A stretch of DNA of 64,000 nucleotides from Mytilus galloprovincialis (lineage: Eukaryota > Mollusca > Bivalvia > Mytilida > Mytilidae): assembly GCF_965363235.1 (NCBI RefSeq), contig NC_134845.1, positions 12,152,101-12,216,100 on the forward strand. Direction: 5' to 3'. Positions 35,401 to 47,212 of this stretch are shown here, piece by piece. The stretch's first letter is position 1, and every line of letters starts with the position of its first letter. A program made the position numbers and the translations under genes. The notes beneath the pieces were generated by a model. The model was not told the origin of the DNA. It did not search any database and was given only the letters and a program-made list of their open reading frames with translations.

Positions 35401-36759
35401 ATAATCTTAGTAACACACTGTATTCTAAGTGACACAATAAAATTAAGAATGGAAATTGGGAATCTGTCGAAGAGACATCAACCCAACAAAAGAGCAAACA
35501 TCAATCGAATGCCAGAAATGGTTCTTCAACACAGCTAGAAAATCCCGCACCGAAGGCGTACTCTAGATGGCCCCTAAACAATGTGTACAAATTCAATGAC
35601 AATGAAGGCCATACTAAACTCCAAAACATATAAATGATCTAGAATTAAAACTCATACAAGACTTACAAAGACCAGAGGCTCCTCACTTGGAACAGGTGCA
35701 ATTATGCAGCGGGGTTAAACGTGTTCAGTGAAATATCCCCCTTCCCCTATACCTCTAGCTAATGTAGAAAAAACAACACACACAACAATACGTTTAATAA
35801 AACTCAGTTTAAAGAAGTCCGAGTCCGATGTCAGAATAGGTAACAAAAGAAACTAAGCCAAATGACAATAATACATAAACAAAATTAACAAAGGATTACT
35901 AGCAGTTACTGACATGCCAGCTCCAGACCTGAATAAAACCGATTGGAAAATTATGTCTTCACCCTATGAAAATCAAGCACAATCCCTCCCGTTAGAGGTT
36001 TAGTATCATATCTTCATGAAATATATGAGAAGAACATAACCCGTAACAATGTATTCTTAAAAACACAATGTGTTGTAATTTACACAATAGTATTTGCGAG
36101 CTTAGAGTGAACTATTTAAATGTCAGATATTACATGGGGCAAATATTTTCACACCCTCCCCTTAATCGTGTACATATTCATGTTGTAAATATGTTTGCGC
36201 CTAATTAATATGATTAGAGTTGTTTGGCTGTAAAACAATAAAAAAGTATGAATAGTTATATAATCTAAAAAATCTTGTTATTTTAAATGAGAACGAATAG
36301 AAAACGATATAGTTCTTTGTACATTCAATAATTGAAAGTCAATGTAATAAAAAGTATAACTAATCCAAGAATTCATATATAGAAAATATTCAACATGGTA
36401 CCCAACAACAGTGGTAATATTGACATATAAGTGAAAAATACCTGGTGTTTGTACAGATTCATTTTAAATCTGCGGAAGTAGTGCCATCCAATATGGTTAT
36501 CTTCTTGTGCTAGCTCAGTATACTTGTCCTCGGCATCTTTTCCAAATGCGACAAAATTTTCATCAGGATCAAACAGAATACATGTTGGAGTTTTCAGGGA
36601 CATTCCAGTTTGAGATCCAGTAGCCCAAGTATAAGTTGATATCGATAATGGGTTAGTTTTGTAGTCATTCAGTGTAGCAAACGCATAACCAGAAAATGTA
36701 GTACCGAAGTCAAAGGCTACCACTAACATAGGGGTTTTCTCTACCTCGGCAGCAGCCAT
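32479..36759 (-). CDS. HSPA12A-like: HSPA12-like protein, gene 2 (heat shock 70 kDa protein 12A-like)
   Basis: Coding exons 36442-36759, 34972-35202, 33981-34137 and 32479-33521 join at the same positions and phases as gene 1, giving 582 aa with no stop. It starts MAAAEVEKTPML. Motifs are DFGTTFSGYAF at residues 17-27, DAGGGTIDI at the exon 3/4 junction and GGFSES in exon 4. Exon 2 has two extra codons (ILEHALLQPDE against DLQTAFKPDE in gene 1). The last about 164 residues differ from gene 1 at only two sites, while the preceding 84-residue subdomain differs at about 30. The role is as for gene 1: actin-fold ATPase, client unknown. Introns hold R1 (35452-36050) and R7 (33615-33725) insertions absent from gene 1. 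Confidence 0.93.
33615..33725 (-). repeat. R7 fragment in HSPA12 gene 2 intron 3
   Basis: GATGTGGTATGATTTCCAAT through CCGTATGGCCTTCAACAATG is the reverse complement of the common mussel R7 repeat. It is not present in gene 1's intron 3. Confidence 0.6.
35452..36050 (-). repeat. R1 retroelement 3' end in HSPA12 gene 2 intron 1
   Basis: It runs from GGAAATTGGGAATCTGTCGA through ACATGCCAGCTCCAGACCTG to AGGTTTAGTATCATATC, co-linear with the reverse complement of 56440-56860 over about 600 bases. It extends farther toward the coding end than the R1 copies at 2467 and 25658. It makes intron 1 of gene 2 about twice as long as that of gene 1. Confidence 0.7.
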
Positions 36760-36795
36760 GTTGATATTTTACTATAATCTGAAATTAATATATAA
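36760..36795 (-). promoter_or_regulatory. Conserved 3' splice site in the 5' UTR, HSPA12-like gene 2
   Basis: The minus strand reads TTATATATTAATTTCAG then ATTATAGTAAAATATCAAC before the ATG, matching gene 1. Gene 2 has no earlier ATG here, supporting MAAAE as the start. Confidence 0.5.
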
Positions 36796-37498
36796 AACAC
36801 TTGAAAGATGTTACACTTACACCATGGCTTCACCTTTCTATCAAATGTATATTAATTTAAAACACAAAATATATAGATTCTTACTATGTCTATCAAATTC
36901 GTGTGTTTTATAAATTAGTTAAAACGACTACACCGAGAGTGGCATATTATAAAGAGATATATTGTGTTTGCAGATTTACATAAAGAAATGCAAGAAATAA
37001 GTACACACAAGCAGAACTACATTTTAATACGTACCGCAGCTTAATGTTGATGCTTACGGAATTGAATGGACTGCAGATCCTAGATAGCTGATAATAATTT
37101 TGTTCATACATTTTCTTGAATCCGACGAGTTAGAGCCTGAGACAATGCAAACACTATTGTTGGTCGTATTGAACTACAATATACATTCTGATGTTCTCTG
37201 TTTTTGCATTGTCTTTGGTTCTGTCTCATTGACGTTATAACCCTATGCACAATGCAGTTGTCAACCATATATTAATGTTTACTCGAGTCATTTATATTTG
37301 GATTGATAAACTACATGTACCTACATTTGTATTGGCTAGAAGGCCTGTGCATGGGTATAAAATAATAATGATAATGTAACTATATCTTATTATAGAAATA
37401 CATTTCAAACCACGACCCATATAATTTAACAGTAATAAAAGAAAGAAAAACCACATAACCAAGATGTTATGTATACATTTATGCTTACCTAATTCTTC

Positions 37499-37550
37499 AA
37501 ACTTGAAACCTGATTTGACACAAGGAAGGAAATTAAAAATATGCTTGTTA
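37499..37550 (-). other. Candidate noncoding first exon of HSPA12-like gene 2
   Basis: TTCAAGTTTGAAGAATTAG followed by the donor GTAAGCATAAA at 37499 corresponds to 18530 in copy A. The intron to the acceptor at about 36776 would be about 0.7 kb. Its upstream boundary and promoter are unresolved. Confidence 0.4.
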
Positions 37551-38840
37551 AAATAGATTTTACTATAGACTACTACAGTATTTGTTGTTTTACATTATCA
37601 ATCAATAAGCGATAAACATAGCCTTTAAATTATCTTATTCTATGTGTTTACAAATCTGTTTATATATGAAAAATAGTCATGAGAAACAATAGACAATATA
37701 ATTTTATGTATTTTTTCAACAGTTTGAACAAAGTTTTAACCGTATATTTGATTACAGTTTGAGATGGGAAACCACTGTATTGTTTAAACAGATACATCAT
37801 GGGTTGGAAATTATTGTCTCCCACTCGTGTCGCCGCGAGTTATACAATTATTTTCCGTCTGTCCGGAAATAGCAATACTCAAAGACTGTTTACAAACATA
37901 CATTTCATACTTATTAGGATGTTGTGTCGTCGTATTCTCTTGGCCAGGCTATATTGTCTATTTCTTTTGACAACTTTTACGATTTATTGGAATTTGACCA
38001 TTTGTTTTAATTACTGTCAACGACACCATGCGAATGGAAATTATCTGAGTCGTTAAGTACAAAACTCTCAGACAGGGTAGGATTGTTTGCCATCATGAGT
38101 AACTGACCATATTGTATCGCCATTCTTATTCGACTATTTTAACAGCAAATTATTGGACTTGGGGTATTTATTCTAGAATTGTGACAATAACGTCTTGTGA
38201 ACTCAATTCCATGTAGCTAGTTTTTACAGAAAGCTCTAATACTTGGTAAGATTGTTTGGCATCATGTGTAGTTGGATATTATACTGCCAATTTAATTTGA
38301 TCTGAACATATTTACGGGAGGTATGGGACTTTGACAAATAACAATTATAACAAAATACAAACTGATTTCATTGTGATGGACTTTGTCAAAGCATAAACAA
38401 AAGAATACTGTAAAAAAATGATTATTAATGGAGTATTGCAAGAAAAACAATCCTTGAACTCGAATCATTGAAAACAGTTTACAGAAAGCTATCATATTTA
38501 GTAGGATTGTTTGCCATCATAAGTAGAGGACCATACTGTATCATCATTTAATTCGGTCAATTTTGTATTATTGTGCCACTAACATTCAAGACTTGTTAAT
38601 GTGAATTCTTTGAGACCGTTTGAAAGAAGGCTGTTTAGTACTTGTGTGTGCCTAAATTTATGTGTAGTTGACCATGTTGTACCACCATATGATATAAAAT
38701 TCTCATGACAATTATTTTATTTCTGAAATTATCCATAATTATAAAAATAATTATGATTTATTCCTTCTGTATATCGTACATTTCTGTACCAGACTATCCG
38801 TTATCAATATTGCATAATCTAATTATTTTATTTTAGTTAT

Positions 38841-39962
38841 CACTACAACTTCTCAGAGTCTGAATTGACCAGTTTTTGTGCTCGACCAGTAAAATCGAGC
38901 ACACATTTTACTCGACTAGTCTCGACATTGTCTCAACTGTACTTAACTGTACTTAAGTGTACTCGACTAGGTCTCGACTTTACTTAATTAGTCTGATTCA
39001 GTACTTGATGATCTTTGTGTAGTCTGAAATGGTCTTGACCAAGGCTCGACCTGTCTCGACCTGTCTTGACTAGTCTCGACCTGTCTCAACCAGTCTCGAC
39101 CTGTCTCGACTAGTCTTGACCTTCAAATTTAGTTTTGACTGGTGTAAATCAGCCCATCTAACTAAATTAAATATTGATCTTACAAAATTCAAGCTTATTA
39201 GGTAGTTTGATTTATTGCTGTGAAATGAAAGAATTTAATTTTACAATATGTAAAAAAAAAATTATTATAGAAAAATTCAGATAGGAATCTTTAATTTTTT
39301 TTATAACTTTTTCAAATTAACTTGGATTTTCATCAAACTATGCAGATATCTTAGATATATATCAAGCTTACTGAATCCCATTTCATTTAGTTTTTTGTTG
39401 TTTTGCTGTAAAATTTAAGAATTAAAGTAATTTTGGTAAAAAAGCTAGGATTTGCAATTCGGACAAAATAGAGATAGTACACTTTAATTTTTTTAATAAC
39501 TTTTTCAAATCAACTTGGATTTTCATCAAACGATGCAGCTATCTTAAATGTATACTAAGTTTACTAAATTCTTTCATTTCACAGCAATAAATCAAACTAC
39601 CTAATAAGCTTGAATTTTGTAAGATCAATATTTAATTTAGTTAGATGGGCTGATTTACACCAGTCAAAACTAAATTTGAAGGTCAAGACTAGTCGAGACA
39701 GGTCGAGACTAGTCAAGACAGGTCGAGACTAGTCAAGACAGGTCGAGACAGGTCGAGCCTTGGTCAAGACCATTTCAGACTACACAAAGATCATCAAGTA
39801 CTGAATCAGACTAATTAAGTAAAGTCGAGACCTAGTCGAGTACACTTAAGTACAGTTAAGTACAGTTGAGACAATGTCGAGACTAGTCGAGTAAAATGTG
39901 TGCTCGATTTTACTGGTCGAGCACAAAAACTGGTCAATTCAGACTCTGAGGAGTTTGTAGTG
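38841..39962. mobile_element. CACTA-like foldback element, about 400-bp arms, TAT TSD
   Basis: The 1122-bp element has ends CACTACAACTTCTCAGAGTC and its inverse. Arms 38841-39239 and 39565-39962 are near-perfect inverted copies, rich in CTCGACCTGTCTCGACTAGT-type tandem motifs. The spacer holds two diverged direct repeats (about 39287 and 39481). TAT flanks both ends, and the unoccupied site is seen in copy A at about 23247 (GTTATTCTTTATAC). CACT termini with a 3-bp TSD indicate the CACTA/EnSpm group. No transposase; non-autonomous. Confidence 0.88.
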
Positions 39963-40399
39963 TATTCTTTATACTTTTTCATCCCATTATCCTCTATCAT
40001 TTATTTTTGTAACCCCATCGCACCGCAAATAGGGCGTTACGCTTCACCGCCTTCCGTCCGCCTGTCCAAACGTCCACCCATCCGTCTGTCTTTCCGTCTC
40101 ATTACACTTATTATCAGTAAGCTTGAGCGGGGGCATTTGTGTTCTCAGACAAAAACTTTCTTTATTTTAACTAACTTTTCTCTTTTAAACGTTATATTTT
40201 ATTATTGTTTTCCTATCTTTCTTTATTATGTAAACTCGATCAAGACCTTAGCTCATCTATACGAAACCAAATATCACACACTCACTACTAGTATATGAAT
40301 TTGTCAATAAATAAGTGTTTATATGTACTGTTATTTTTTACTTATGTTCGATTTTTTAAATAGGTTATATATTATAATGATATGTGCCAGACTTTTAGT

Positions 40400-40455
40400 C
40401 AATCTAATTAAAATATAGATCTCTGATTTCAGAGATCTATATTTCAATTAGATTG
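40400..40455. mobile_element. 56-bp palindromic Mutator-like MITE
   Basis: CAATCTAATTAAAATATAGA is mirrored at the right end, giving an almost perfect hairpin. It is flanked by ACTTTTAGT and ACTTTTCAG, an imperfect 9-bp TSD. The first 14 bases equal the TIR start of 2075-2457, so the two are one family reduced to bare ends here. Confidence 0.75.
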
Positions 40456-41344
40456 ACTTTTCAGTTCAGACCTATTTATAACAAAATGTCTGGTAACAGA
40501 CATGTTTTTTCATATTGTTTAATCCATAATACGTTTACGTCTGGTTTCTTTGAATTCAAACATTCACACCCTGAGCCTTTGTAATGGTGCAGTATACTAC
40601 TTCCATGCAGAGATGTATTTTTTGACATTATATACTGAAGATAATCATATGACTTGCAAAAGCTATAAACAAAACATAATGGCCATTTTATACTTACAAG
40701 AGTTAACTTCTTGTACAAGGAAGAAATATATTAATTATGTACATATATAAGTACATTCATATTAGATCTTAGCTTTAAAATAGAATTTGCACGTGACAGA
40801 TTGTTTAGAATACCTTTGAAAATTCCCAAATGATAATTTCTGGTAATTTCGAATCAATATGCCTTCCATAAAATCACAATTCAGCAATTTAAGTTTCACT
40901 ATTCCTAGCTTACCCAGTCTATGGAAGAAGCGAATTGATTAAAACGTTTCTTATATCACATAACGATATTGTCTAATATCAATTGTAAATATGCAGACAT
41001 TCCTTGCGGCAAATGTTGTTTTCGGCAACGAAAAATTAAGAAAATACGAACTTTAAAACTTAATTCTCAAATATAAACAACAATTGCGTCTAAATATGCA
41101 TTCACAAGTTAGTTAAAAGCAAAAGTTTATGTCCGTGTAAAATCTAATGTGCTGTATTTTTCTTATATACATAAATAAACAAATGTTATTATTCTAATAT
41201 CAATGGGATACTTTTAAAATATCATAGCAGTGTTTTTGTTATATCAATATTAGTACTTATTAGTATTATTATTAGACTGCTGTACCAATTTTCTTTTTTA
41301 CAATTTTACCTTTTATGTTTGTTTTGTTCACGCATCGTTGTAAA

Positions 41345-41575
41345 TAGAACAGAATTTGATGAAACTGTCATACACGCGAGAGGCTTATCGCTATACAACC
41401 AGGTTCAATCCACCATTTTCGAAATTTGAAATGCCAGTACCAAGTCAGAAATATGACAGTTATTGTCATTCGTTTGGTGTGTTTTATCATTTGATTCTGC
41501 CATTTGATAAGGGACTTTCTGTTTTGAATTTTCCTCGGAGTTCAATATTTTTGTGATTTTACTTCTCAGTAGTAT
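41345..41575 (+). repeat. Interspersed repeat R4, copy 2 (nested)
   Basis: CGAGAGGCTTATCGCTATAC, GACAGTTATTGTCATTCGTT and TTTGAATTTTCCTCGGAGTT match R4. It sits within the 3.69-kb transposon. Confidence 0.6.
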
Positions 41576-41929
41576 TGTATGTAAATAAGCAGTTTTTAGA
41601 CCAATACTTAAATTCAAATTGGTTTTGGCAACATCTTTCAAATTTCTCAATTGGTTTTGGAAGCAAAACTAATCAAATAAGGGTTTTATGAACAATGTCG
41701 TCATAAAACGGCTAAAAATCAAAATTATTGTTCACATACATGTATATAGTATCTAGCAAATTTTATAATGAACGTATCGAAATAATATATATCCGATATT
41801 ATCCAAACGCACGCATGGAAAACTTTCTTTTTTGGTAACAATGAAACTAACTTGTTCCAAAGATGAATCATACTGTCCTCGTTCAGATTGATTCGACAAA
41901 ATCTGACCTGTACTTTTGAATCTCGTTTT

Positions 41930-42285
41930 TTTTATACAAATTAGACGGTTGGTTTTCCTGTTTGAATGGTTTAGTTTAACACTAGTAATTTTTTGGGTTC
42001 TATATATCGTGGTGTTCCAGGGGCGGATGCAGGAATTTTCGAAAGGGGGGTGCTAACCCAGGGCACCCAGGGCAAAGGGGGGGTGCAAAACATATGTCCC
42101 GATACAAATGCATTGATCGGCAAAAATAAAGGGGGGGTGCGCACCCCCAGAACCCCCCCCTGGATCCGCCACTGTGTTCGCTATGAGCCAAGGCTCCGTA
42201 CTTTGATCTATAATGGTTTACTTTAAACAAATTATTACTTTGATGAAAAGTTGTCTCATTCGAACTCATACACCATTTTGTTTTA
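41930..42285 (+). repeat. R3 repeat, nested, split by a MITE
   Basis: GACGGTTGGTTTTCCTGTTT, then after the MITE GAGCCAAGGCTCCGTACTTT and AAAAGTTGTCTCATTCGAAC follow the R3 consensus in the orientation opposite to 1195-1780. Confidence 0.55.
42018..42174. mobile_element. 157-bp GC-rich MITE with CAGNGGCGGAT TIRs
   Basis: Left end CAGGGGCGGATGCAGG and right end CTGGATCCGCCACTG are inverted, with G-runs next to each. TGTTC is found on both sides (42013-42017 and 42175-42179). These ends are like those of short elements found across animals and often placed near hAT, although only five TSD bases match here instead of eight. Confidence 0.7.
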
Positions 42286-44629
42286 TTTATAAATCTTTAA
42301 AATTTCCTCTCATAAATAACTGCTTTCCAGTCCTCCAAAAACGTCATTAGAGTGCTAAATCTTTAAGTTTAGTAGTGATTTGTTCCAGTCAAAAAAGGAC
42401 AAATTTTATTACGTATAAAGCTGTCAAACTGAATTTTACACCCCCTTAACACAGAATTGTTTCTATAATTTTGATATAATTTGTTCCACCCGTAGTACAC
42501 TACACTGTAAAAATCTTTTTGAGATAGAGCATGTGCGATTTCTTTTAATTTGAATTTATTGTTTGAAAGAAATGCACTACGAAATAACTGTGTTCTCGGG
42601 CCAAAAGGAAGAAGTTTATTTGCAAGGCCTCTGAAAATTGAATAAAATTAAGAATGGAAAAATAGTACTAGAATACTGAACACCGGATGACCGTAAGTTA
42701 TTGTGGATGGTCACAAGCACTTTTCTTAGAAAATAATAAGGTTTATCACTTATAAGATAAACCAATTTAATGAAAGAGATTTGATTAATATATTTATTTT
42801 CCTTAAATGACATATTTTATCATTCGGATCTGCATCTCGCTTCCGGCTTATAAACATCACGTGACTTCAGCCTCACAGTTGAACTAGCTACTCTGGATAA
42901 GTTAAAGTTTCAAAACCCACTCACCTCCCCTCACACTCTACCAACAATTACTTGTGTCTGCTGCTGTTTTATTCATTTTTCAGGCTGTTCAGAGAGAAGC
43001 CTGATACTTAATACGTTGTTGGACAAAATAAAGATGACTAGACTAAGCCGATGGAATTGCTTGCTGAACAAACTTTTGAGAACTATCGTATTCTAAATAT
43101 TCGAGTGAGTGTTATACAGTTTTACCAGGACAATCAGCCAGCGGCAATGTGATTGGAACAATCAGTATGATTTTAGTTTATCCACCTGGAACACATACAG
43201 AACTTTAAATTTTTGTTATGAACTTTCAGAGTTTATATATCCAATAATAGTATAATTGTTTTCATTATATGGTAATAAAATATTTTGTCACAGTAAAAGG
43301 TTGTTTGGCGGGGTCTGGCAAGATTAAGGGGTTATGATCCGTTCCTGTATTGGATCTTATTAGTTTTTTACTTTCCTGCGTTACCGCAGGAAGTTCTGTT
43401 GAAACCATCTCATGTCTACCCTGAGTGGCCGGTTCTGAATTGGTACCAGTTCGAGCTTAACTGTTTTATGATCTAGAAATTGTTAAATTGTTAATCTTTA
43501 CTCCCCTGAAACCAGGGGGTGATGCGAATAAGACCCGACGTATCTGGGGATCATGGCCCTCGTTCTCTTTAGGATTTAACCTGGAGGAACTATAGCATCC
43601 ATTGCTACCAATGGTGCACAGATTTGTCAGTTAAATCAATCATGTCGGCATTCTGTTATCTTGTCAGACCTCGTCATTCAAAGTGAACTGTGGCTGTTAA
43701 TTCCACATAAATTGCTTGTTTGTTATGCTTTGCCTTAAACTTGATTCTTTAATTAACCTGATATTACCTGAAAGTGAGGTCAATGTACCGAGATATATTT
43801 TTGCTGAGTGTAAATGGTGAATAAATGACAGGCAATTAAACCTCGTCGTAATAACTATTACATTGTATAGTGATACAAATCAGAATACTCTGGTTTGTTG
43901 TTATATGTTAATTTATATAATTTTACATTTTCGAAATAATAAGTTCATGTAAGAGTCAATTTTGTTACAGGTACTAAATTCTGGAGATATTGATCCTCAA
44001 ACATTAAACCGGTCATGATCTAAGTTGGTGAATTATGTTTTCGGTTTTCTTGACATGCATTGTGACGTGTTATCGTATTCATTTTATATTAGAAAACTAT
44101 AGCAGTTATATTAGAAAAGTATTGCATTCATAAATTTTTGATATTTAAAACACATCGCTATTATATAAGACAAACATCGCATTGAAATAATGAAATATAG
44201 CAGTATCTTAGACTTATAGGTGATTTTGGCTTAGCAAACAATTGACTTCATCTCAATTTCATTCCACTGGATTTGCTACATGATATTTATTGAATGTGAA
44301 CATCTACAAATGATAAATCGTACATTTATGTTTCATTTATTCAACAATTCAATTTTCTCGTATAAATACACCTTGCCTGTTATTATATAAAATAATTCAT
44401 GGAAATTATACAGCAGACGTATGTCGTGTTAAATATCACCCTGTTTTAAGAAAAGAGTCATTACTTTATACCGAGAAATATGCCTTTCTTCAACAAATGC
44501 TAACATTCGTCTGAAATTTCCCACAATGCAACTCGTTGATATGAGACAATATCACTCGTTGATATAAGAAACGTTTATATCGATTCACTTCTTCCATAGA
44601 CTGTTACCACAGAAACAATAGTTTCATAG

Positions 44630-44876
44630 ATATTTTATAAATTTCCTGTTTACAAAACTCTGAATTTTTAGAAAAACTAAGGATTTTCTTTTCCCAGGAG
44701 TAGATTACCTTAGCCGTATTTGACACAATTTTTTGGAATTTTGGGTCCTTAATGCTCTTCTACTTTGTACTTGTTTGGCCTTTTTAGCTGTTTTGAAATG
44801 AGCGTCACTGTTGAGTCTTATGTAGACGAAACGCGCGTCTGGTTTATTAAATTATAATCCTGGTAACTTTGATAAC
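44630..44876. repeat. Repeat R6, copy B only
   Basis: AAATTTCCTGTTTACAAAAC through AGACGAAACGCGCGTCTGGT to TAATCCTGGTAACTTTG. Copy A reads straight across (ACAATAGTTTAAAGGGTATG at about 23872), so it was inserted after the duplication. Confidence 0.65.
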
Positions 44877-45638
44877 TAGTTAATATGTACGTAAAGACTA
44901 TATATATTAGCAAAAGGCTAACGAACATTTCAGAATGATATTCATAACCTTAAAGGAGAAGGTAACCCAAATTTTACAAAACAAATATTCTTGCACATAT
45001 CGCTAAATGACTTATATAACAACAAGCGAACACAAGGTTGGAGAGGTAATCTTGAAACACATAATGTATTAAAAATAGTACGTCGTTAAGCATATTTTTC
45101 GACACATGAGTCTGTGACCTTTAGATGATCTCTATGTGTTTCTATACGCTGGCTGTCATACGACAAACGGCATCCCTACGTGACGTACACAAATATTATT
45201 TTACAGCAAATTTTAACGTAATTTCGGTCATTACTTTATTATAACTAGGGAAAGTTTGAGAAAAGGTATAACCATATTAGGGTCCACTTTTAGTACAAAT
45301 GGAGAACTTCGTACTATTTATATACAGTGTCAAGCAATGATGATGTTATTTATTCAATAATTTAGGATTGAACAAACATTTCAAGATTGACATGACTGCA
45401 TGTCTAAACTTGCTGGACAGCAAAATAACATTTGTATGGATGTATTAATTGTATAATTTTTAAATAGATTTAATTACATAATAATAGCACTAAAATATAT
45501 AAACAACTGTTCTAGTTTCTCCTGCAATTTAAAAAAAGGCGACAGATAGATACCAAAGGGTCATCGAAACTTATTTATATATAAATCAAGTCAAGAGAAA
45601 CTGACAATATCATGACCAAAAAAAAGAAATGACGGAAT

Positions 45639-46105
45639 GTGGCACAATCGTATCGATTGAATATGATCGATACGATCGTGCAAGGTTTGAAAAATTGATA
45701 TAGAGTTGACTGTGTTGAATATATTATTCAACCGTGGCACAATCGTAACGATTGCATACGATCGATACGATCGTTTAAGGTTTGAAATAAGAAAATACAA
45801 TTGACTGAGTTGATTATATTGATCAACTGTGGCACAATGGTATCGATTGAATACGTTCGATACGATCGTGCAATATTTGAAATAAGAAAATAGAGTTGAC
45901 TGAGTTGATTACATTGATCAACAGTGGCACAATCGTATCGATTGAATACGATCGATACGATCGTGCTTTGAATGCAATATAAATTAACATTTTACAGAAT
46001 TGATTATAATTATAGCAAAGTTGACTGAGATGATATATCCTGACATGAATGAAGAATGTTAATTTGGTACAACAATTGATTGAATCGACCAACTGATACG
46101 ATCGA
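45639..46105. repeat. 95-bp satellite, four regular units plus a decayed one
   Basis: GTGGCACAATCG starts at 45639, 45734, 45829 and 45924, exactly 95 bp apart. Each unit contains a palindromic core of ATCGTATCGAT and ATCGATACGATCGT, then an AGTTGACTGAGTTGATTA stretch. A degenerate fifth unit ends near 46105. It begins about 90 bases after the end of duplication copy B and is absent from copy A's end. Confidence 0.92.
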
Positions 46106-46194
46106 GTACAGTTGACAAGATAATTATACTACAAAATAGAATGTGTCGAATCAATCGATTGTCGAATATTGTACCATACCTTTTTTATAACGGA

Positions 46195-46345
46195 GTATGC
46201 ACATAGCGCATTGGCTCACACCGAGCAACAAGCTATAAAGGTCCCCCAAAAATGACTAGTGTAAAACCATTCAAACGGGAAGACCAACCGTCTTATCTGT
46301 ATAAAAACTACTGAACATCAGATTCCTAGTACGATATTACTCTAT
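46195..46345 (-). repeat. R3 repeat fragment
   Basis: CATTGGCTCACACCGAGCAA, ATGACTAGTGTAAAACCATT and ACGGGAAGACCAACCGTCTT match R3. The following stretch to 46689 is AT-rich, with no feature seen. Confidence 0.55.
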
Positions 46346-46980
46346 TTATTTTGTTAATCATGAAAACTCTTTATAAATCTATAATTAAAATATTAACAAT
46401 AACTTTGATTTCATGTTGAAATAATTAAAAAAAAAATAAACCGTTTAAATGAATGGATAGAGACGACTAACTTTTTCAAATAGTAATATAACTCATATAC
46501 AAACATACAGGTCGGGTATTTCTTTTTTTAGAAATAATTACCTAGTATATTGTGCATTTATAATATCACTTTTTTTAACTACAAACATTAATAGAAAAAG
46601 CCAATTAAAAATGTAGTAAATACCGCAAGTAATATTGCAGTAACGTTTAATAATTTTCGATAAAATGGCTTCTCATCAAGTGACGTCATTTATTTACGCA
46701 ATTTTTGCTTTTCTTCCTGTGTGAAGTATTTTTTAGAATCTTCAACTGTTCCACAAACCCAGTCCTTGCAGGCTTTGTGTAGTCTCGATTCCATGCCCAT
46801 CATCTGTGGAAAGAAAATGGAGTTATCAGATAAGATTTTTTTATCAAATGTGTACAATTATATTTACTATATCTGTTGATTTTTAAGAAAATTTATTTGT
46901 TTAAGACTTACTAAAATGTGCCACCTCTATAAGACAGACATCCCACAACATATATACCAAAAATACATCTTTATGGTAAT

Positions 46981-47212
46981 AGGCCTCGGTGGCCGTTCTG
47001 TATCACTAGCGTGTGGTTGTGCATACGAATCCCACACCTTCAGTGAACATGACTACAATCTTAACTGACCAGGTTGTCATTTGTCCTGCCAAAGGTTGGT
47101 GGTTCACATCGGACACCCGGCTTCGTCCATCGGTACAGACGGATCTCCAGGAAATAGCAAATATTTTATAATGTAGCGAACACCAATCAATCAATCAATC
47201 TTTATATGAGCA
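46981..47212 (+). mobile_element. tRNA-derived SINE in the last intron of the SLC5 pseudogene
   Basis: GGCCTCGGTGGCCGTTCTG looks like a tRNA acceptor and A box, and GTGCATACGAATCCCACAC like a B box. The body contains CCAAAGGTTGGTGGTTCACA and CACCCGGCTTCGTCCATCGG, which resembles the conserved central domain of bivalve SINEs I know, and the tail is (AATC)n near 47193-47206. Head, body and simple tail are the normal SINE layout; diverged from its founder. Confidence 0.7.

Larger units (their letters stand above)
40915..44603. mobile_element. 3.69-kb DNA transposon with about 65-bp TIRs, TTACC TSD
   Basis: Ends CAGTCTATGGAAGAAGCGAA and the inverse of CAGTCTATGGAAGAAGTGAA form TIRs similar over about 65 bp. 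TTACC flanks at 40910-40914 and 44604-44608; copy A shows a single TTACC at 23862-23866 in the same context. Inside are nested R4 and R3 repeats and a GC-rich MITE. No transposase is seen in frames of up to about 90 codons. A 5-bp TSD with CAGTC termini does not settle the superfamily. Confidence 0.8.
25658..45545. repeat. Segmental tandem duplication, copy B
   Basis: This aligns with 2560-24545. Copy B alone has an RTE LINE inserted in the leading composite (25954-29513), R6 at 30598-31212, R7 in intron 3, R1 in intron 1, a CACTA-like foldback (38841-39962), the segment 40276-40605, a 3.69-kb TIR element (40915-44603) and R6 at 44630-44876. Both copies end at GGCGACAG. Only about 1.1 kb separates A from B, so this is a near-direct tandem duplication. 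Confidence 0.85.

Noticed and set aside
42000-42269. 89-codon frames over the G-run region
   Set aside because: Caused by the 157-bp GC-rich MITE; no protein similarity.
45639-46105. CRISPR array
   Set aside because: The 95-bp units are contiguous satellite copies without unique spacers, in a eukaryotic context.
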